Below, piece by piece: positions 1 to 8,958 of a stretch of DNA of 64,000 nt. Origin of the DNA: Anaerolineales bacterium (GTDB taxonomy: Bacteria > Chloroflexota > Anaerolineae > Anaerolineales > Villigracilaceae); assembly GCA_019187665.1 (NCBI GenBank), contig JABARH010000004.1, forward strand, positions 186,001-250,000, read 5' to 3'. Positions within the stretch are counted from its first letter, which is position 1. The number at the start of each line of letters is the position of its first letter. A program made the translations under genes and the position numbers. Below the pieces are notes generated by a model. That model did no database searches. It saw only the letters and a program-made list of their open reading frames with translations, and had not been told where the DNA came from.

Positions 1-54
1 CTCGACGGTGGTATGGCGGCGTGGGAACAGGCGGGGTATGAGATCGAGAAATAG
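1..54 (+). CDS. Rhodanese-domain protein, C-terminal fragment
   Basis: Only the last 17 codons are in the window. They read LDGGMAAWEQAGYEIEK, which matches the end of rhodanese (sulfurtransferase) domains, where a GGMxAWxxAGxxxE stretch forms the last helix. The catalytic cysteine loop lies outside the window. It precedes a run of metal-handling genes on the same strand, so a role in sulfur or thiol transfer linked to metal handling is possible, but this is inference from position. Confidence 0.6.
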   Translation, partial: LDGGMAAWEQAGYEIEK

Positions 55-55
55 G

Positions 56-97
56 ATAGGCAGAATCGCCTATGAGAGCGCGAGTAATACGGCTCTC
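56..97. promoter_or_regulatory. Inverted repeats upstream of first YHS gene
   Basis: ATAGGC and GCCTAT (56-61, 68-73) form a 6-bp inverted repeat, followed by a second hairpin (GAGAGC 74-79, GCTCTC 92-97). The core GAATCGCCTAT recurs at 4845-4855, a similar distance ahead of another YHS gene (start 4941). Both leaders also share an AATTCAA..AAGGAG tail. This suggests a shared control region, perhaps a metal-sensor operator; no regulator gene is visible. Confidence 0.35.
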
Positions 98-149
98 GCT
101 GAGACTGTCCTTTAATTGCATAATTCAAACAAGATAAGGAGACCAACTT

Positions 150-329
150 ATGACAACCACCGTTCACGATCCCGTTTGCCACATGGACATTGACCCCGCC
201 ACCGCGGCTGGGAAATCCGAATACAACGGACAGACCTACTACTTTTGTTCGCTCGGCTGTAAGAAGGCGTTCGACAAGGAGCCTGAGAAGTATCTTGATA
301 AAACTGACGAACACGCGCATCATCATTAG
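150..329 (+). CDS. Small YHS (TRASH) domain protein
   Basis: A 59-residue protein consisting of one YHS domain: DPVCHMDI near the start and YYFCSLGCKKAF in the middle, giving a Cys plus CxxxC-type metal-binding set, followed by a histidine-rich end (HAHHH). YHS domains bind soft metals such as copper and are found alone or on the N-terminus of copper ATPases. The start ATG is preceded by AAGGAG at 136-141. It is the first of four YHS units in this cluster and probably acts as a cytoplasmic copper-binding chaperone; the metal is inferred. Confidence 0.8.
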   Translation: MTTTVHDPVCHMDIDPATAAGKSEYNGQTYYFCSLGCKKAFDKEPEKYLDKTDEHAHHH

Positions 330-374
330 TTCCGTCGCGTTCCTCTCGACGGAGATTACAGAAAGGAAGATAAA

Positions 375-743
375 ATGAAAAAAGTTAATTGGTGGATCGT
401 CGGCGTCGCGATTGTCCTTCTCGCCCTGTTCCTCTTCGGAGGCGGGATGATGTGGGGCAACCGCGGCTATGGCATGATGGGCGGTTATGGCATGATGGGC
501 GGTTACGGCGCAATGCACAGAGGCTTGTCTCCCTTTGGCTGGTTTGGCATGGGACTGGGCATGGTCTTCATGTGGCTCGTCCCCATCGGAATCGTTGCGC
601 TCATCGGCTACGGCGCTGTGACGCTGGCGCGAAATACTGGCGCCCCTCCTCAAGCTGTGATCCAGAATCCCTGCCCCAACTGCGGAAAAGGCATCCAAGC
701 CGACTGGCAGAATTGTCCCTACTGCGGCAAAGTTTTGAAGTAA
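375..743 (+). CDS. Membrane protein with Met/Gly-rich loop and zinc ribbon
   Basis: A 122-residue protein with two predicted membrane segments (about 7-24 and 55-85), a methionine- and glycine-rich stretch between them (repeats of GYGMMG at about 31-47), and a C-terminal zinc ribbon with CPNC and CPYC. Met-rich loops can bind Cu(I), which fits the neighbours. AAAGGAAG precedes the start. I do not recognise a named family; the short repeats in the loop are exact at the DNA level (ATGGGCGGTTATGGC units). Confidence 0.65.
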   Translation: MKKVNWWIVGVAIVLLALFLFGGGMMWGNRGYGMMGGYGMMGGYGAMHRGLSPFGWFGMGLGMVFMWLVPIGIVALIGYGAVTLARNTGAPPQAVIQNPCPNCGKGIQADWQNCPYCGKVLK

Positions 744-763
744 AAGCCGCCCTCACATTCCCC

Positions 764-793
764 AAAATAGCCTGTCGAAAGATAGGCTATTTT
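764..793 (+). terminator. Hairpin terminator
   Basis: A perfect 10-bp stem (764-773 with 784-793) around a 10-nt loop; the 3' arm ends in TTTT. It lies between the zinc-ribbon gene and copA. Confidence 0.7.
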
Positions 794-878
794 GCTTATA
801 TGGAAGCAGGCTGAAAACCGCTCCCTCCCGTCGTCTATTAGATATACACTATTGGCAACTGTAAAAAGGTAGGCAACC

Positions 879-3533
879 ATGACTGTCCGTGACCCTGTTT
901 GTGGAATGGAAATCGAATCCCAAAGCGCGTTCGCACAACGCGAGCACATGGGGCAGACGTTTTATTTTTGCTCAAAATCCTGCGTGGATCAGTTTGACGC
1001 AGACCCACATCATTATGTGATGACTTCAGCGACAACGGGTTTTAACCCCGAGCGGACTCTCACTCGCATCGAACTACCCGTCGCCGATCTGCCGTTCTAC
1101 AAGCCTGTCACCACCCTGGAAACTGGTTTACGCGCTCTCGAAGGTGTTCATGGTGTGACCACCAATGCAGGTGCAGGGGTATTGCAGGTGGAATATGATT
1201 CCAAAAAAGTGAACATTCCTCAAATGGCTGAAGTTGTTCGTGCGTCAGGCTTCCAACTGGGTGGAACGAACATCAGGATCGATATCGAGAATCTTCGCTG
1301 TGCCTCCTGTGTGAAGTTCATCGAAGATGAACTGAAATCCACGGATGGCGTATTAAGCGCGACGGTCAACATCGCTACACAGGAAGCGACGGTGGATTAT
1401 TTGCCGCAAAAGGCGACGCTTGCACAGTTGAATGCCGCCATCGAGGCTTGGGGATACAAGCCGCGCACCGCGACGAGCGACGCGCCCGTGGATAAACAGG
1501 AGGAGGCGCACGCGCGTGAATATGGGCGCTTGATGAAAATGTTTTGGTTCTCGGCGATTGTCTCGTTACCTGTATTGTTATTTGCATACCCACAATATGT
1601 ACCTATCATTCGTGACTTGTCAATGAACACGATCCGCTGGACATGGATTCTTTCCGCCGTTGCCACTCTGCCTGTCTTGTTCTACTCAGGCTATGACTTT
1701 TTCACAGGCGCATGGGCGGCATTCAAGCATCGCTCAGCCAACATGAACACACTGATCGCGCTGGGCACAGGCGCGGCTTGGTTATATTCGACTTTTGCAA
1801 TCGCGTTCCCCTCCGTGTTTCCCGAAGGGACATCAGAGCCTTTCTATGATGTCGTTGCGGTCGTAATTGCCTTGGTTGTTCTCGGTCAGGCTTTGGAGTT
1901 ACGCGCCAAGGGACAATCCAGCGCGGCAATCAAAAAGTTGTTGGGATTACAGGCGAAGACCGCCCGTGTGATTCGGGACGGCAAAGAACTGGACTTGCCT
2001 GTTGAAGAAGTGTTGGTCGGCGATGTGATCCAAGTTCGCCCTGGCGAGAAAGTGCCAGTGGACGGCGTTATCGTGGAAGGCAGTTCTGCGGTGGATGAGT
2101 CCATGCTGACGGGCGAGTCATTGCCCGTATCAAAGAAGAAAGGCGATGAAGTCATCGGCGCGACGCTGAACAAGACGGGCGCGTTCAAATTCCGTGCGAC
2201 GAAGGTCGGCAAGGACACGACGCTGGCACAAATCGTAAAGATGGTGCAGGACGCGCAGAACTCCAAAGCGCCGATTGCCCGACTCGTTGATACCATTTCT
2301 GGATACTTCGTTCCCATCGTGATGATTCTCGCCGTGTGGACGTTTGTCATCTGGTTCGTGATCGGACCTCAACCGCAGTTGGTTTACGCGCTCGTCACCA
2401 GCGTGACCGTGTTGATCATTGCCTGCCCCTGTGCATTAGGTCTTGCCACACCGATGAGCCTGATGGTCGGCATCGGCAAGGGCGCGGAGCATGGGATTCT
2501 GATCCGCTCGGGTGAAGCGTTGCAAACGGCGCGAGCCATTCAGACGGTTGTGTTGGATAAGACAGGAACGATTACAAAAGGCAAGCCTGAGTTGACAGAT
2601 ACAGTTATCAGCGAGCCGTCACCAGTGAGCAGTGATCAGTTGTTGAAGTTCGCAGCTTCTGTTGAAAAGGTCAGTGAACATCCATTGGCGCAAGCGATTG
2701 TGGAAGCCGCGCAGGCACGGAAATTGCAACTGGCGGAAGTTCAAGATTTTGAAGCAATTCCTGGTCATGGTGTATCGGCAAAAGTCGAGGGACGAAGCGT
2801 CTTGATTGGCAATCTCAAGTTGATGAACCGCGAAGAGATCGCACTGAATGAATTGGAGGAAAAATCCAAGTCGCTTGCGGATGATGGTAAGACACCCATG
2901 TTCATTGCCATTGACGGCAAAGCCGCGGGCATCGTCGCCGTGGCGGATACGGTCAAGGAAGATTCGGCGGAAGCCATCAAAGCCTTACAAAGTTTGGGCA
3001 TTGAGGTCGTGATGATCACAGGCGACAACCGCCGCACCGCAGAAGCGATTGCTCGCAAAGTGGGCGTCACGCGCGTGCTGGCAGAAGTCCTACCCGAAGA
3101 CAAAGCCAACGAAGTCAAGAAACTCCAAATCGAAAATCGCCAATCGAAAATCGTAAATGTTGTAGCGATGGTCGGTGACGGGATCAACGACGCGCCCGCG
3201 CTCGCGCAAGCGGATGTCGGTCTTGCCATCGGCACAGGCACGGATGTTGCCATCGAAGCCTCGGACATCACACTCATCAAAGGCAGTCTCAAAGGTGTTG
3301 TCACTGCCATCGAAGTCAGCCGCGCTACGATGACGAACATCTATCAAAATCTTTTCGGTGCGTTTATCTACAACACGCTCGGCATTCCCGTTGCAATGGG
3401 TGTTTTGTTCCCGTTCTTTGGATTACTGCTCAGTCCATTGATTGCAGGCGCGGCAATGGCATTTTCATCGGTGACAGTCGTTGGCAATGCCAATCGCCTG
3501 CGCGGGTTCAAGCCGAAGTTTAGTGCGAGGTAA
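879..3533 (+). CDS. copA: Copper-translocating P1B-type ATPase with N-terminal YHS domain
   Basis: An 884-residue P-type ATPase that should pump Cu(I) across the membrane. Order of parts: YHS domain (1-50, DPVCGM and FCSKSC), a degenerate HMA-like fold without the CxxC (about 60-125), a true HMA domain with CASC (about 135-205), membrane helices, the TGES actuator loop, the CPC transport motif ([10 protein letters not shown]), the phosphorylated DKTGT aspartate, the SEHPLA motif and the [12 protein letters not shown] hinge. CPC and SEHPLA mark the copper/silver class. The YHS head is a known variant and makes this the second YHS unit of the island. The methyltransferase gene follows after one base. 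Confidence 0.95.
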   Translation: MTVRDPVCGMEIESQSAFAQREHMGQTFYFCSKSCVDQFDADPHHYVMTSATTGFNPERTLTRIELPVADLPFYKPVTTLETGLRALEGVHGVTTNAGAGVLQVEYDSKKVNIPQMAEVVRASGFQLGGTNIRIDIENLRCASCVKFIEDELKSTDGVLSATVNIATQEATVDYLPQKATLAQLNAAIEAWGYKPRTATSDAPVDKQEEAHAREYGRLMKMFWFSAIVSLPVLLFAYPQYVPIIRDLSMNTIRWTWILSAVATLPVLFYSGYDFFTGAWAAFKHRSANMNTLIALGTGAAWLYSTFAIAFPSVFPEGTSEPFYDVVAVVIALVVLGQALELRAKGQSSAAIKKLLGLQAKTARVIRDGKELDLPVEEVLVGDVIQVRPGEKVPVDGVIVEGSSAVDESMLTGESLPVSKKKGDEVIGATLNKTGAFKFRATKVGKDTTLAQIVKMVQDAQNSKAPIARLVDTISGYFVPIVMILAVWTFVIWFVIGPQPQLVYALVTSVTVLIIACPCALGLATPMSLMVGIGKGAEHGILIRSGEALQTARAIQTVVLDKTGTITKGKPELTDTVISEPSPVSSDQLLKFAASVEKVSEHPLAQAIVEAAQARKLQLAEVQDFEAIPGHGVSAKVEGRSVLIGNLKLMNREEIALNELEEKSKSLADDGKTPMFIAIDGKAAGIVAVADTVKEDSAEAIKALQSLGIEVVMITGDNRRTAEAIARKVGVTRVLAEVLPEDKANEVKKLQIENRQSKIVNVVAMVGDGINDAPALAQADVGLAIGTGTDVAIEASDITLIKGSLKGVVTAIEVSRATMTNIYQNLFGAFIYNTLGIPVAMGVLFPFFGLLLSPLIAGAAMAFSSVTVVGNANRLRGFKPKFSAR

Positions 3534-3534
3534 T

Positions 3535-4170
3535 ATGAACACACGTTACATCCCCGCTCTCAGTTTCAAATGGCTCACACCGCTGTATGATCCACTGCTC
3601 AAATGGGTCATGCGCGAGGAGACCTTCAAGCGCAAACTGGTTCAGCAGGCAAACATTCAATCGCAGATGAAAGTCCTCGATCTCGGCTGTGGCACAGGCA
3701 CGTTGACCCTCATGCTCAAACGCGCTCAGCCCGAAGCGCAGGTCACAGGTCTGGATGGCGACCCGCAGGTGTTGGCAATCGCGCGAGATAAATCTCACAA
3801 CACAAATATTCAATGGGATGAAGGACTCGCCTCATCCCTCCCGTATCCTGATTCGACCTTCGACAGAGTGGTCACCAGCCTTGTCATTCATCACCTCGTC
3901 ACGGACGATAAGCGCCGCGCTTTCAAGGAGATTTTTCGCGTTCTCAAACCGCATGGCGAATTGCATGTGCTGGACTTCGGCGCGCCGCATTCATCGTTGA
4001 CCCGCTTCATGACCACCTACATGCGCCGCCTGGAAGAGACCGCCGACAACTTCGACGGGTTGATTCCGCTTTTCGTAGCAGAGGCAGGCTTCGGCGGAGT
4101 CAAGGAGGCGGAGAACTTCGTCACAGTATTCGGTCCAATATCCATCATTCAGGCAGTGAAAGGAGTCTGA
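3535..4170 (+). CDS. Class I SAM-dependent methyltransferase
   Basis: A 211-residue protein with the SAM-binding motif LDLGCGTGTLTL (about 46-57), the acidic GLDGD of motif II and the expected Rossmann spacing. I chose the ATG one base after the copA stop because GCGAGG lies just before it; a longer reading inside copA is possible but unlikely. It resembles UbiE/Methyltransf_11 proteins. The substrate is unknown; such genes commonly accompany metal or metalloid resistance genes, but no metalloid-binding cysteine motif is seen here. Confidence 0.8.
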   Translation: MNTRYIPALSFKWLTPLYDPLLKWVMREETFKRKLVQQANIQSQMKVLDLGCGTGTLTLMLKRAQPEAQVTGLDGDPQVLAIARDKSHNTNIQWDEGLASSLPYPDSTFDRVVTSLVIHHLVTDDKRRAFKEIFRVLKPHGELHVLDFGAPHSSLTRFMTTYMRRLEETADNFDGLIPLFVAEAGFGGVKEAENFVTVFGPISIIQAVKGV

Positions 4171-4171
4171 T

Positions 4172-4549
4172 ATGTCTCAAATCCAAATCTTTGTCATTCT
4201 TTCGGGAATCGTGCTCACAGTTTTGATCGCCTGGTATTTCTGGTTCGCGCCCAAAGCCTCAACCCGCGCGGCGGTATCCGCTTCTGGAGCGCAGGAGGTG
4301 GCGATCACCGTCAAAGGCGGATATACACCCGATGTGATCGTAGTACAGAAAGGACGTCCCGTGCGGTTGACTTTCACGCGCCACGAGAGTTCGGCGTGTT
4401 CCGAAAAAGTGTTGTTCCCTGATTTCAACCAGAACGCAGTGCTACCCGAAGGCGAGCAGGTAACGTTGGAGTTCACCCCTGCCAAGGAGGGCGAATACGG
4501 TTTCCAATGCCAGATGGGTATGTTGCGCGGCAAGTTGATCGTGGAATAG
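4172..4549 (+). CDS. Membrane-anchored cupredoxin
   Basis: A 125-residue protein with an N-terminal membrane anchor (about 5-25) and one cupredoxin domain. A histidine (TRHESSAC) and the C-terminal FQCQMGM segment supply the usual His, Cys and Met ligands of a mononuclear copper site, though the second histidine of classical plastocyanins is not obvious. It should sit outside the membrane and bind or carry copper. It starts one base after the methyltransferase stop, so the two are co-transcribed with copA. Confidence 0.8.
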   Translation: MSQIQIFVILSGIVLTVLIAWYFWFAPKASTRAAVSASGAQEVAITVKGGYTPDVIVVQKGRPVRLTFTRHESSACSEKVLFPDFNQNAVLPEGEQVTLEFTPAKEGEYGFQCQMGMLRGKLIVE

Positions 4550-4557
4550 TGAAGACA

Positions 4558-4776
4558 ATGACGCTGAATCAAAACGAAACGCCTGAGCCTCCTCCACTGC
4601 CAGAGTATAAAACCGTCTGTGGAGGAAAAATCCAAGACCCATCCAAGTATCCCAGCGCAGAGTATCGCGGCGAAAGGGTTTATTTCTGCACTCGCGCTTG
4701 TCTGCGAGTCTTCAAAGATGACCCCGACGCATTTATGGCGGGGAATGTGGAGCATCCTCTTGATGAAGACGTATAG
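4558..4776 (+). CDS. Small YHS domain protein
   Basis: A 72-residue YHS-type protein: VCGGKI near the start and YFCTRACLRVF later, giving one Cys plus a CxxxC. The start could instead be the GTG at 4549, which overlaps the stop of the cupredoxin gene and adds three residues. It is the third YHS unit in the island and closes the copA transcript, since a terminator follows. Confidence 0.75.
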   Translation: MTLNQNETPEPPPLPEYKTVCGGKIQDPSKYPSAEYRGERVYFCTRACLRVFKDDPDAFMAGNVEHPLDEDV

Positions 4777-4794
4777 GTAAACACATACCATGTC

Positions 4795-4829
4795 ATCCCG
4801 TTTGCTTTGGCAGGCGGGATTTTTTATTT
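4795..4829 (+). terminator. Hairpin terminator
   Basis: ATCCCG (4795-4800) pairs with CGGGAT (4815-4820), with weaker pairing inside, followed by TTTTTATTT. It ends the copA group before the next YHS gene. Confidence 0.65.
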
Positions 4830-4940
4830 CGTTATTGGTAAGCCGAATCGCCTATCCCCGAATCAAGCCATTCTGCGCTTCGGAATTCCCAGCGGCGACT
4901 CTACAATTCAAGCGTCAATTCAACATAAAGGAGTTCCGTC

Positions 4941-5144
4941 ATGTCATACAAAGACCCCGTCTGCGGAAAACGCATCAATCGCGGCAAAGCGCACATGATC
5001 ATTGAGATTGAAGGTGTGAATTACTTTCTATGTTGCCCGCGATGCCAGACAGAGTTCGAACACAACTTGAAGTTATATGCCAGACCCGAATTGGGCGAAA
5101 AGGCAAGGAAGATCCAACACTATCCTGTAAAGCAACACAATTGA
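4941..5144 (+). CDS. Small YHS-like metal-binding protein
   Basis: A 67-residue protein with DPVCGKRI at the start and FLCCPRCQTEF in the middle, the pattern of a YHS/TRASH unit with an extra cysteine. A strong AAAGGAG lies at 4925-4931. It has its own leader resembling that of the first YHS gene and is followed 12 bases later by the HMA protein, suggesting a small metal-chaperone operon. Confidence 0.7.
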   Translation: MSYKDPVCGKRINRGKAHMIIEIEGVNYFLCCPRCQTEFEHNLKLYARPELGEKARKIQHYPVKQHN

Positions 5145-5156
5145 GAGGAAAATACC

Positions 5157-5456
5157 ATGAGCGACAATTGCCACGTTGAACCGATTCAAAAAACCGCGCT
5201 GGATCACGTCATCCAGTCTGCCGACCGAATTCTCATGTCCATTTCAGGGATGGGTTGTCCCAACTGCGCGACACGGGTACGCAATGGGCTTCTATCATTG
5301 GATGGCGTCCATGATGCCGAAGTAATGTTGAACATGTGCATGGCAGAGGTTTACTTCGATGAGAACAAGGTCTCTGTCGAGACGCTGATTCAAGCGGTGG
5401 CTGGGGCGGGAAACGATGGGCGACATAATTATCAGGCGCAGGTGATCATGGAGTAA
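5157..5456 (+). CDS. HMA-domain metallochaperone
   Basis: A 99-residue protein with one heavy-metal-associated domain. The metal site is GMGCPNCATRV (about 33-43), a CxxC preceded by Met, followed by the usual beta-alpha-beta pattern and a V-x-F/Y-D turn. This is the CopZ/MerP fold; with copA nearby, cytoplasmic Cu(I) delivery is the likely job. There is a 30-residue N-terminal extension with no signal peptide. Confidence 0.8.
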   Translation: MSDNCHVEPIQKTALDHVIQSADRILMSISGMGCPNCATRVRNGLLSLDGVHDAEVMLNMCMAEVYFDENKVSVETLIQAVAGAGNDGRHNYQAQVIME

Positions 5457-5552
5457 CTGATCTCTTACAGCAGATGACATTCATCATAAGCCATTTGGCG
5501 CATACCCTCATCCGCCGTACTGCGCTGGAGATAACGTAATCGTCAGACTACT

Positions 5553-5581
5553 ATTGAGCCATCCGAACGCGGAGGCTCAAT
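5553..5581 (+). promoter_or_regulatory. Hairpin over ribosome binding site
   Basis: ATTGAGCC (5553-5560) pairs perfectly with GGCTCAAT (5574-5581), directly before the ATG at 5582. The only GGAGG (5571-5575) sits in the loop and 3' arm, so folding could limit translation of the lipoprotein gene. Confidence 0.4.
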
Positions 5582-6028
5582 ATGTTTTCAAAAGCAAACA
5601 AATTATTTTTCCTGTTGATCGTTCTTGCGCTGACAAGCGCGACGCTTTCAGCCTGTTCCACATCGAGTTCAAACGAAGTCCATCTTGCCATGTCGCCTAT
5701 GGATCAAATGCCGATGGACGTTCAGTCCGCGCCTGCGGCGGTGCGGGAAGCCTATCAGTTCAACGCCGCCAACCCTGACATTATGCAGGACATCCCCTGC
5801 TATTGCGGATGCGGTGACATCGGTCACACCTCCAACTACGATTGCTACGTTTCGGATGTGGACGCCAGCGGAAAGGTCGCTTTCGACAACCACGCCCTCG
5901 GCTGTTCCATCTGTGTGGACATCACGCAGGATGTGATGCGCATGTTGCGAGATGGAAAAACTCCGCAGGATGCCAGGGCATACGTGGACGCGGCGTATTC
6001 CAAGTACGGACCCTCGAACATTCCGTGA
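5582..6028 (+). CDS. PCYCGC-motif lipoprotein
   Basis: A 148-residue lipoprotein. A hydrophobic signal peptide ends in a lipobox (LSAC, Cys at about 25), and the mature part contains IPCYCGCG, the signature of the PCYCGC family, plus further cysteines in SNYDCYV and GCSICVD. Members occur next to copper and cytochrome genes; the cysteine cluster plausibly binds copper, but biochemical function is not established as far as I know. Exported and membrane-attached. It is followed by a short 8-bp repeat array and then a CuA protein. Confidence 0.75.
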   Translation: MFSKANKLFFLLIVLALTSATLSACSTSSSNEVHLAMSPMDQMPMDVQSAPAAVREAYQFNAANPDIMQDIPCYCGCGDIGHTSNYDCYVSDVDASGKVAFDNHALGCSICVDITQDVMRMLRDGKTPQDARAYVDAAYSKYGPSNIP

Positions 6029-6032
6029 GCAA

Positions 6033-6064
6033 GTAGACAAGTACACACGTAGACAGGTAAACAC
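6033..6064 (+). repeat. Octamer tandem array, 4 units
   Basis: Four 8-bp units in register: GTAGACAA, GTACACAC, GTAGACAG, GTAAACAC. It begins five bases after the lipoprotein stop and ends two bases before the next ATG. The same unit makes the large arrays at 35753 and 50833. Confidence 0.85.
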
Positions 6065-6065
6065 G

Positions 6066-6548
6066 ATGATGAAGAAACGGACGGCATGGATTTTATTGGG
6101 ATTTCTCTCGACGGTTGTCGCCTTCGCACCTTTGCCTGCTCAATCCGCCGCGCCTCAAACACGGACCTTCAAACTGGACGCGCGACAATTTGCCTATTCT
6201 CCCTCCGAGCTTAAAGTCAACGCGGGCGATACCGTGACCATCCAACTCGTCAGCGCGGATGTCGTGCATGGTCTTTACGTGGACGGCTACGATATTTCCG
6301 TTGAAGCCGACCCAGGTCAATCTGCGACCCTCACCTTCGTTGCCGCTAGATCGGGTTCCTTCCGCTTCCGCTGCAACGTCACCTGCGGAGCCATGCACCC
6401 CTTCATGATCGGCAAATTGACCGTCGGCGCGAATGACTGGTTCTATCGTTCCATCGGACTTGCAAGTTTTGTCGTGGTCGGCTTCTTTCCTCTTTCGTCT
6501 TTCCTGAATCAAAGAAAGAAGAAAGACGAAAGAGATATTGCTTTCTAA
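6066..6548 (+). CDS. CuA-type cupredoxin (cytochrome oxidase subunit II-like) membrane protein
   Basis: A 160-residue protein: signal peptide or N-terminal anchor (1-27), a cupredoxin domain, and a C-terminal membrane helix (about 130-150) with a KKKDER tail. The domain has the histidine of VVHGLYV and a full CxxxCxxxHxxM set (RCNVTCGAMHPFM), the ligand pattern of a binuclear CuA centre as in cytochrome oxidase subunit II and N2O reductase. No oxidase subunit I or nosZ is in the window, so it is probably an electron carrier or copper site in the relay encoded here. A second ATG lies 3 bases downstream. Confidence 0.8.
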   Translation: MMKKRTAWILLGFLSTVVAFAPLPAQSAAPQTRTFKLDARQFAYSPSELKVNAGDTVTIQLVSADVVHGLYVDGYDISVEADPGQSATLTFVAARSGSFRFRCNVTCGAMHPFMIGKLTVGANDWFYRSIGLASFVVVGFFPLSSFLNQRKKKDERDIAF

Positions 6549-6549
6549 T

Positions 6550-7911
6550 ATGAACCGCATCGAACTCACTTGTAATCCCTTTATAAAGAGCGCGCTGAAA
6601 AACCGTTACCCACAATTGGCAGTCTTTATCGTGATGCTGATCGGTTACATCTTCGCCATCCTTGCGGGACTCATCGGGACTCCCGTTGGAAGTCACAACT
6701 TCAGCATCGTCTTCGTGTGGATCGCATGGTGGGCGATCCTGATTCTTGTTGCGGTTCCCTTCTTCGGGCGCGGATGGTGCGCCGTCTGCCCGATCCCGCT
6801 CCCAGGCGAATGGCTGCAACGCGGCGCGGTGCTTGCCCCACCTGAGAAAAAACCGACATGGCTCAACCTGCGCGTGCCCAAGGTATTTCGCAATATCTGG
6901 CTACAGAATATTTCATTTTTGCTTCTGGCTCTCTTCAGCAGTGTTCTGCTCACCACCCCAAACATCACAGGCATTGTCCTCGCCGCCATGCTCTTCGCCG
7001 CCATCGGTTTGAGCACGATCTTTGAGCGCCGCGCCTTTTGCCGCTATCTCTGTCCCGTCGGCGGTTTCATCGGACTCTACTCTCAAACCGCACCCATCGA
7101 ATTACGAATCAAAGATAAGCAGGTCTGTGTCAAGTGTGAAGGCAAGCCCTGTTACAACGGTTCATCCGCAGGCTATGGCTGTCCATGGGATGTCTTCCCT
7201 GGCGGTCTGACGAAGAACACCTATTGCGGCTTGTGCATGGAATGTATCCGCACCTGCCCGCACGACAACATCGCCGTCAACCTTCGCCCCTTCTCCGCTG
7301 ATCTCGCCAGACCCTCCACGCGCATGGACGAAGCCTTCAAAGCCTTCATCATGCTCGGCTCGGCGATGATCTACGCAGGCGTCCTGCTTGGTCCTTGGGG
7401 TGCGCTCAAAGATGCCGCCTACAACGTCGGTTCAAGCGCGTGGTTTATCTACGCGGCAGTTTTTCTCGCGATCATCTTTGGCGTTCTTCCAGGGTTATTC
7501 ACTGTCGCTGTTTATCTACCCATTGCGTTCGCCCCACGCAATCACGTAACCACGCGAAGCAAATCTTTGAGACAACGGTTCGCCCAATTCTCCAATTCTC
7601 TCATCCCTCTCGGTCTCATGTTCTGGGTCGCATTCAGTCTCTCCTTTGTCCTCACCAACGCTTCCTACATCCTCGGCGCCCTCTCCGATCCGCTTGGTCT
7701 TGGCTGGAATCTTTTCGGCACGGCAAACGCGGCATGGCAGCCCATGCTCACCTCCATTCTCGCGCCCGCGCAAACGCTTGCTCTTGTCGGAGGTTTGATC
7801 TGGTCTGCCCGCACCGCGCAAAAAGCCGCAAACGAAGTCAAAGTCTCGCCCACCCCAGTGATTCTTTACTGCTTTATCGCCACCTCTCTCATGCTTTGGT
7901 TACTGCTATGA
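6550..7911 (+). CDS. Polytopic membrane protein with 4Fe-4S clusters (NapH/CcoG-like)
   Basis: A 453-residue membrane protein. Early helices are followed by GRGWCAVCPIPLPGEW, then CRYLCPVGGF, CVKCEGKPCYNG and CGLCMECIRTCP, which carry the cysteines for ferredoxin-type clusters; several helices follow. This is the NapH/YccM/NosR-C-terminal arrangement, which moves electrons across the membrane face. It starts one base after the CuA protein and overlaps the next gene by 4 bp (ATGA), so the three should be one transcript and may be one electron-transfer unit. The ATG at 6550 is preferred over the upstream TTG. Confidence 0.8.
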   Translation: MNRIELTCNPFIKSALKNRYPQLAVFIVMLIGYIFAILAGLIGTPVGSHNFSIVFVWIAWWAILILVAVPFFGRGWCAVCPIPLPGEWLQRGAVLAPPEKKPTWLNLRVPKVFRNIWLQNISFLLLALFSSVLLTTPNITGIVLAAMLFAAIGLSTIFERRAFCRYLCPVGGFIGLYSQTAPIELRIKDKQVCVKCEGKPCYNGSSAGYGCPWDVFPGGLTKNTYCGLCMECIRTCPHDNIAVNLRPFSADLARPSTRMDEAFKAFIMLGSAMIYAGVLLGPWGALKDAAYNVGSSAWFIYAAVFLAIIFGVLPGLFTVAVYLPIAFAPRNHVTTRSKSLRQRFAQFSNSLIPLGLMFWVAFSLSFVLTNASYILGALSDPLGLGWNLFGTANAAWQPMLTSILAPAQTLALVGGLIWSARTAQKAANEVKVSPTPVILYCFIATSLMLWLLL

Positions 7912-8891
7912 AACGCTCCGAACTCATCTCCCGTTTTCTGATCGCCGCAGGAGTTCTCCTCGCAGTTGGCGTTCCGTTATTCTTTTGGACGCGCACGCCC
8001 TTGATCCACGCGCGCATGGCGGAAAGCGGCGGATGGAATCCCAGCGTCATTCAAGCCGAAGTTGGCAAGCCCATACATCTAAAGATCACATCCGATGACG
8101 TGGTGCATGGCTTTGCCGTCGGTCAGATGGACATGCAAAGTGTGGACATCCTCCCAGGCAAAGTTGCCGACATCACATTGAACTTCGACAAGCCTGGGAT
8201 TTACACTTTCTACTGCACGCGCTGGTGCGGACTCAATCACTGGCGGATGCGCGGCACGATAGAAGTCAGCGGCTCACCTTCGGACGTTGAGCCTGCTTCG
8301 CCTCCGTTGTACGTTTCCCTCAACCTCGACCTCGATGCTCCGCACGACGCGCCGAATATCCCCTCGCAATCTCCTTCTGCAATTCGCGGCGAAAATATCG
8401 CCAGCCAATTACCAATTACGAATTACTTATCTCCCGAATATTATCGCTCGCATTCGCCCTATCAAGTATTCACTGATCTATCCGCCGCGCCCCTGACCGA
8501 ATCCCAGCGCTGGGACGCAGTCGCTTTCATCTGGCAAACCAACACCACGCCCGAATCCCTTGCCAGTGGGAAACAACTCTACGCCCAAAATTGCGCCGCC
8601 TGTCATGGCGAAAACGGCGCAGGGGATGGAGTCTTCGCCGATGATCTCGCTCAAGCGGGCGAGTCCTCCATGCAAACGATGGAAGGCGCAATGGACATGA
8701 TGATGCAGACCCCTGTGGGTTTTACCGATCCGCGACGAATGCTTGGCGCAAGCCCCGCATTACTGCAAGGGAAAATCCTGCGCGGCGGCATGGGCACAGG
8801 CATGCCCATGTGGGGTTCGATCTTCACCGAAGAACAAATCTGGGACTTGATCGCGTACATCTATTCGTTCCAGTTTGAATATCAACCGTAG
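7908..8891 (+). CDS. CuA cupredoxin-cytochrome c fusion
   Basis: A 327-residue exported protein. A membrane anchor (about 7-27) is followed by a cupredoxin domain with the histidine of VVHGFAV and a CuA set in YCTRWCGLNHWRM (CxxxCxxxHxxM). After a linker comes a cytochrome c domain with CAACH (about residues 229-233) and a late methionine-rich MPMWG that can supply the heme axial Met. This is the order seen in caa3-type oxidase subunit II, but it lacks the two helices that anchor a true subunit II and no catalytic subunit is nearby. The ATG overlaps the upstream stop. Confidence 0.85.
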   Translation: MKRSELISRFLIAAGVLLAVGVPLFFWTRTPLIHARMAESGGWNPSVIQAEVGKPIHLKITSDDVVHGFAVGQMDMQSVDILPGKVADITLNFDKPGIYTFYCTRWCGLNHWRMRGTIEVSGSPSDVEPASPPLYVSLNLDLDAPHDAPNIPSQSPSAIRGENIASQLPITNYLSPEYYRSHSPYQVFTDLSAAPLTESQRWDAVAFIWQTNTTPESLASGKQLYAQNCAACHGENGAGDGVFADDLAQAGESSMQTMEGAMDMMMQTPVGFTDPRRMLGASPALLQGKILRGGMGTGMPMWGSIFTEEQIWDLIAYIYSFQFEYQP

Positions 8892-8936
8892 TGACGACTT
8901 TAGTCACCAGCGCAAAACGACTGAAGTCGTTACTAC
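8888..8936. repeat. REP-like inverted repeat
   Basis: Arms 8888-8905 and 8919-8936 match at 16 of 18 positions around a 13-nt loop (GTAGTGACGACTTTAGTC with GACTGAAGTCGTTACTAC). It spans the end of the cytochrome gene and lies before the DUF1573 gene. Confidence 0.6.
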
Positions 8937-8958
8937 AAGTTTCAATCAAGGAGGCTCC

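Noticed and set aside
7395..7907. N-terminal extension of the CuA-cytochrome gene
   Set aside because: It overlaps the Fe-S protein gene in another frame and reads as basic nonsense; the ATG at 7908 gives a proper membrane anchor.
6066..8891. Nitrous oxide reductase or cytochrome oxidase operon
   Set aside because: CuA motifs are present but neither nosZ nor an oxidase subunit I is found, so neither enzyme can be claimed.
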